Source: Ga0077530 sp046293075 | GTDB lineage: Bacteria; Pseudomonadota; Alphaproteobacteria; Rhizobiales; Hyphomicrobiaceae | DNA: 64,000 nucleotides | Reading direction: 5' to 3' | Assembly: GCA_046293075.1 (NCBI GenBank) | Contig: JBKBPL010000010.1 | Location: 1-64,000, forward strand | Shown: positions 61,085 through 64,000 of the stretch, one piece after another | How positions within the stretch are numbered: the stretch's first letter is position 1 | How the letters are laid out: every line of letters starts with the position of its first letter | Translations under genes and position numbers: made by a program | Notes under the pieces: model-generated | Told to the model about the DNA's origin: nothing | The model's database searches: none | What the model saw: the letters and a program-made list of their open reading frames with translations, nothing else

Positions 61085-62713
61085 CTAGAGCCGGGCGGCC
61101 ATCTGGCGCAGATCAACCCGGCGGATCTTGCCGGTCACGGTCATCGGCATTTCGGCAATGAAGTGCACGCGGCGCGGGTATTCGTGCGCGGCAAGCCGCT
61201 CCTTGACGAAGGCCTGGATCTCGTTGGCAAGCCCCGGGGTCCCCGTGTACTCGGGCTTGGTCACGATGAAGGCCGTGACGGCCTCGCCGCGCAGCGGGTC
61301 AGGTGTCCCGATCACCCCGGCCAGGGCCACGGCCGGATGCTTCTGTAGGCACTCCTCGACCTCACCTGGGCCGATCCGGTAGCCGGCCGACTTGATAATG
61401 TCGTTATCGCGGCCCTGGAACCAGTAGTAGCCGTCGCTGTCCTTGGCCGCGATGTCGCCGAGCAGGCACCACGCGCCGCGGAACTTGTCGGCCGTGGCCT
61501 CGGGCTGCTTCCAGTATTCGAGGAACATGACGGGGTCTGGCCTGCGCACGGCAACGATGCCGGTCTCGCCCGCCGGCAGCACGTTGCCGTCATGGTCGAC
61601 GATCTCGACGACGTGGCCGGGCACAGGACGGCCCATGGAGCCGGGCTTGGCCGGAAAGACAGGCGGGCAGTTGCTCACGACGAGATTGACCTCGGTCTGC
61701 CCGTAGAATTCGCTCATGGTGAAGCCGAACGTCTCCAGGCCCCAAGCGATGATGTCGGCGCCCATGGGCTCGCCGCCAGAGCCGAGCGAGCGCAGATTGT
61801 AATCATAGCGCGCGCGCGGATTCGGCACGGCCTGCAACATGCGCAGCGCCGTCGGCGGCATGAAGACATTGCGCACGCCATGGCGCGCCATCAGCGCGAA
61901 GGCGGCCTCTGGCTCGAACTTTGCGAGGCGTTGCGCGACCACGGGAATGCCGAAATAGAGCGACGGCAGCAGGACGTCGAAGATGCCGCCGGCCCAGGCC
62001 CAGTCGGCGGGCGTCCAGAAGCGATCACCGGGCTGTGGAAAGAGGTTGTGCGGCACCATCACGCCCGGCAGATGCCCGAGGAGAACGCGCTGCGCGTGGA
62101 GCACGCCCTTGGGATTGCCGGTCGTGCCCGAGGTGTACATCAGGTAGGCCGGATCGTCAGCCGAGGTGTCCGTCGTCACGGGGCTCGACGATGCGGCCGC
62201 TGTCAGCGCCCAGAAGCCCTTTGCGCCGAGTGGTCCGGGGCCGTCGATGGAGATGATGTGGCGAAGCGTCGGGATGTCCGTGAGCCCCTCCGCGACGCGC
62301 TCGATACTGTCCGCAGCGGTCACCAGGACCTTGGCGCCGCTGTCCTCGAGACGGAAGCGCACGGCATCGGGACCGAAAAGCGCGAAGAGCGGCATCGCGA
62401 TCGCGCCAAGCTTGTGCGCGGCGACGTGCGTGATCAGGTTCTCGGGGCATTGCGAGAGATGGATCGCGACGATCGCGCCGCGGCCGACGCCGAGAGTCGC
62501 AAGCGCATGGGCGAGTCTGTCGGCAGCCTCCTTGATGCGCGCAAAGCTCCAGGTATTGACGCTGCCGTCGCCGGCCTCATGGATCAGCGCCGGGGCATCC
62601 GGCGTGGCGGCGGCATGGCGGTCGCAGATCGCCGCAGCGATATTGAAGCGCGCCGGCACCTCCCAGCGGAAGCTGCCGTACAGTTCGTCATAGGATGCGC
62701 CAGCTAGTCTCAC
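61085..62713 (-). CDS. AMP-dependent acyl-CoA synthetase
   Basis: 542 aa. P-loop YLMYTSGTTGNPKG, the A5 region GQTEVN, YWFQGRDNDIIKSAGYRIGPGEVE and the catalytic lysine in TGKIRRVDLR identify an acetyl/acyl-CoA synthetase of the medium-chain type. Forms an acyl-adenylate then CoA ester. Start GTG 62713 chosen: GGGGAGGA lies 6 nt upstream and the protein begins VRLAGASYDELYGSFRWEVP; the longer frame runs through the broken Uma2 gene. Confidence 0.93.
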   Translation of the reverse strand: MRLAGASYDELYGSFRWEVPARFNIAAAICDRHAAATPDAPALIHEAGDGSVNTWSFARIKEAADRLAHALATLGVGRGAIVAIHLSQCPENLITHVAAHKLGAIAMPLFALFGPDAVRFRLEDSGAKVLVTAADSIERVAEGLTDIPTLRHIISIDGPGPLGAKGFWALTAAASSSPVTTDTSADDPAYLMYTSGTTGNPKGVLHAQRVLLGHLPGVMVPHNLFPQPGDRFWTPADWAWAGGIFDVLLPSLYFGIPVVAQRLAKFEPEAAFALMARHGVRNVFMPPTALRMLQAVPNPRARYDYNLRSLGSGGEPMGADIIAWGLETFGFTMSEFYGQTEVNLVVSNCPPVFPAKPGSMGRPVPGHVVEIVDHDGNVLPAGETGIVAVRRPDPVMFLEYWKQPEATADKFRGAWCLLGDIAAKDSDGYYWFQGRDNDIIKSAGYRIGPGEVEECLQKHPAVALAGVIGTPDPLRGEAVTAFIVTKPEYTGTPGLANEIQAFVKERLAAHEYPRRVHFIAEMPMTVTGKIRRVDLRQMAARL

Positions 62714-62753
62714 GTGCGCGTCCTCCCCTTGTTCTTGTTTCCTCGGGGGGGGA

Positions 62754-63110
62754 TGGGAACACATCCGAGAGGGGCACGGCAAGGCCGGGCGATGTCGGGT
62801 CGAGGTGCCCTTCGGTGACAATGCGCGTGAGGATCGTGGTGTCGTCCTGGCGCGCGTCGGAATAACGCGTCGATCGACCGGATCGATAATCAGGTAGCGG
62901 TGACCCTCGGTATTCGAAGGTAACTGGCAAGCTTGGAACTGACAGCGACGTTCCCGATTGGCGGTGAAACAACCTCTGCGACGATAATCGGATCGGCCCG
63001 CGTTGTGGCCTCCCGGTCGAGGCGAGGCCAACAGTGGACAACGGTGTCGGGCCCCGATGCCGTCTCGTTGTCAATGCGAACGGTCATACCTTCGGGGAAA
63101 GCGTGGCGAG
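62754..63110 (-). pseudogene. Uma2 family (DUF820) endonuclease-like remnant
   Basis: Pieces of a Uma2 protein lie in three frames in order. Frame 1 (62890-63087): MTVRIDNETASGPDTVV, then RADPIIVAEVVSP and SSKLASYLRIP. Frame 2 (about 62845-62902): RYLIIDPVDRRVIPTRAR. Frame 3 (about 62754-62858): ILTRIVTEGHLDPTSPGLAVPL. Together these follow the family order (PD-(D/E)XK-like core, then the beta-rich end), so at least two frameshifts and the loss of the N-terminal third are implied. The 5' part to 63265 is not recognisable. Confidence 0.75.
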
Positions 63111-63265
63111 CGCGTGCGCGTGCACAAGCCCGAACCGCCGCTCCGGCCGGGTCTCGGCCGAGGCCACGACCCGTCCACGGTCACGCGCTTCAAAGGCACA
63201 CCAGCCATGCCCGAGCACCAGCGGGAATGGCCCTCAAGTGCCAGTTTCAGCGGGAGGAAAGATTC

Positions 63266-63745
63266 TTACGGTACCACCAGCCGCTCGGCCTGGGCCAGAA
63301 GATCGTCGAGCACCCTGCGGCTTTCGAGACCCATGACCTCAACAGCGCGCTTCTGCGCCGCCTGCCACAGGGGGAAGGCCTCCACGATCACCTGCTTGCC
63401 CTTTGGCGTCAGGTGCAGGCCGCGGCCACGGCGTCCGGCAGGCGGGTCCATGATGATATGGCCAAGCGCGAGCAGGCGCTTCAGGTTGCGGGAGAGCGTC
63501 GATTTCTCGATGTCGAGCGTGCTGCCGATCTCGGCGGCCGTGATGCCATCCTGGTTCGCGAGCTGGGTCAGCAGCGTGAACTGGCTCGCCGTAATCTTGT
63601 GGGGGCGCAGGGCGTCGTCATAGACGCGGGTGACGATCCGCGAGAGCTGACGCACCCTCGTCGAGATGCAGGCCTCGGCGGTTGCATTGGCAATCGCGCT
63701 GATGTCGAGAGGAACCTTGCCGCCGGCTGGGGTCATGTCGTTCAT
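63266..63745 (-). CDS. MarR-family transcriptional regulator
   Basis: 159 aa. Winged HTH: KITASQFTLLTQLANQDGITAAEIGSTLDIEKSTLSRNLKRLLALGHI in the middle (residues about 50-97), then the wing DPPAGRRGRGLHLTPKGK. Likely a ligand-responsive repressor. Start 63745 (MNDMTPAGGKVPL). Divergent from the gene beginning at 63975, whose promoter it may control. Confidence 0.9.
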   Translation of the reverse strand: MNDMTPAGGKVPLDISAIANATAEACISTRVRQLSRIVTRVYDDALRPHKITASQFTLLTQLANQDGITAAEIGSTLDIEKSTLSRNLKRLLALGHIIMDPPAGRRGRGLHLTPKGKQVIVEAFPLWQAAQKRAVEVMGLESRRVLDDLLAQAERLVVP

Positions 63746-63974
63746 CGCGTACCTTCCCGCTTGGTTCGCATGATGAGCCTTTTGCCAGTTGCTATGATTC
63801 GGGCTGTCTCGGCAACCAAAGGCGGCCTTTTGGGCCGCGCAATTGCGCATGTTCGTACAACTCGACCGGCGCCGACCCGGACGCCGGCGATTGACGTTGC
63901 CGCCCGCTCCACGCGAACCTTCAGAATGCCTGCAACGGCAAGCCAGACTATCGTGCCATGCGAGGGAGACGCCC
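63746..63974. promoter_or_regulatory. MarR / rightward gene divergent regulatory region
   Basis: Contains a perfect 12-bp palindrome GCGCAATTGCGC (63837-63848) immediately after an inverted pair GCGGCC (63822-63827) and GGCCGC (63833-63838). Palindromes of this size between a marR gene and its neighbour are typical operator positions. Promoter boxes were not identified with confidence. Confidence 0.4.
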
Positions 63975-64000
63975 ATGACCGTGCTCGATCATAACCGCGA
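63975..64000 (+). CDS. Start of a rightward gene, truncated at the window edge
   Basis: ATG at 63975 with GAGGGAG about 6 nt upstream, giving MTVLDHNR before the edge. Too short to identify. Position opposite marR suggests a MarR-regulated gene. Confidence 0.5.

Noticed and set aside
60906..61088. A conserved peptide encoded by the dispersed repeat (RVPIAKF...SNE-RDRK)
   Set aside because: The two copies differ mainly by amino-acid-changing substitutions, neither copy has a supported start, and the conservation is explained by DNA repeat identity.
62933..63994. 353-aa rightward frame over marR
   Set aside because: Antisense to marR and to the Uma2 remnant; no recognisable motif.

Overview
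This is about 64 kb of GC-rich DNA with tightly packed, often start/stop-overlapping genes. It looks like the chromosome of an alphaproteobacterium, most likely of the Hyphomicrobiales (Rhizobiales). The basis for this is a Rhodobacter-type gene transfer agent (GTA) cluster, a DUF1134 protein, a heme A synthase of the alphaproteobacterial type, TadE-like pilus proteins and a pob/pca aromatic pathway. No rRNA, tRNA, CRISPR array, integrase or transposase was found.

Layout. (1) 1-11.6 kb, minus strand: an intact GTA structural cluster in canonical order, from small terminase through portal, protease, capsid, head-tail joining proteins, tail tube, tail chaperones, tape measure and hub proteins to the host-specificity protein, which runs off the left edge. 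A good sigma70-type promoter lies just upstream, at 11663-11691. (2) 12-13.2 kb: two TadE-like pilus proteins. (3) 13.3-31 kb: housekeeping and conserved genes (rpsI/rplM, thioesterase, enoyl-CoA hydratase, VOC, CoA-binding protein, MFS transporter, rlmJ, cold-shock protein, an exonuclease-CBS-nucleotidyltransferase fusion, a PHB-depolymerase-like lipoprotein, RNase T2, ctaA, membrane/coiled-coil proteins). (4) 31-54 kb: DUF1134, then a catabolic region with three M20-type hydrolases, an FAD amino-acid oxidase, a P1/DmpA peptidase, pobA-pcaHG followed by crotonases, a GrdB-like protein and a CoA transferase, then an aminotransferase, YfhO, an alpha/beta hydrolase and a gamma-glutamyltransferase. 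(5) 54-64 kb: hemerythrin-like protein, rarA, tusA, a histone-deacetylase-like hydrolase coupled to a radical SAM enzyme, an SDR, MmgE/PrpD, an acyl-CoA synthetase, a broken Uma2 gene, a MarR regulator and the first codons of a rightward gene.

How the genes work together. The GTA genes would build a small tailed particle that packages host DNA. PobA and PcaHG convert 4-hydroxybenzoate through protocatechuate to 3-carboxymuconate. The following CoA transferase and crotonases suggest a CoA-thioester route for this or another acid, because the usual pcaB/C/D genes are not next to them. The hydrolases and aminotransferase suggest use of modified amino acids and peptides.

Most notable observations: a perfect -1 slippery heptamer that would fuse GTA gp10 to a tail-assembly chaperone whose conserved N-terminus otherwise has no start codon; a 20-bp palindrome matching ATTC-N8-GAAT between the deacetylase-like and radical SAM genes; a dispersed intergenic repeat present twice, 25 kb apart; and the unusual pob/pca-crotonase-GrdB-like-CoA transferase operon.
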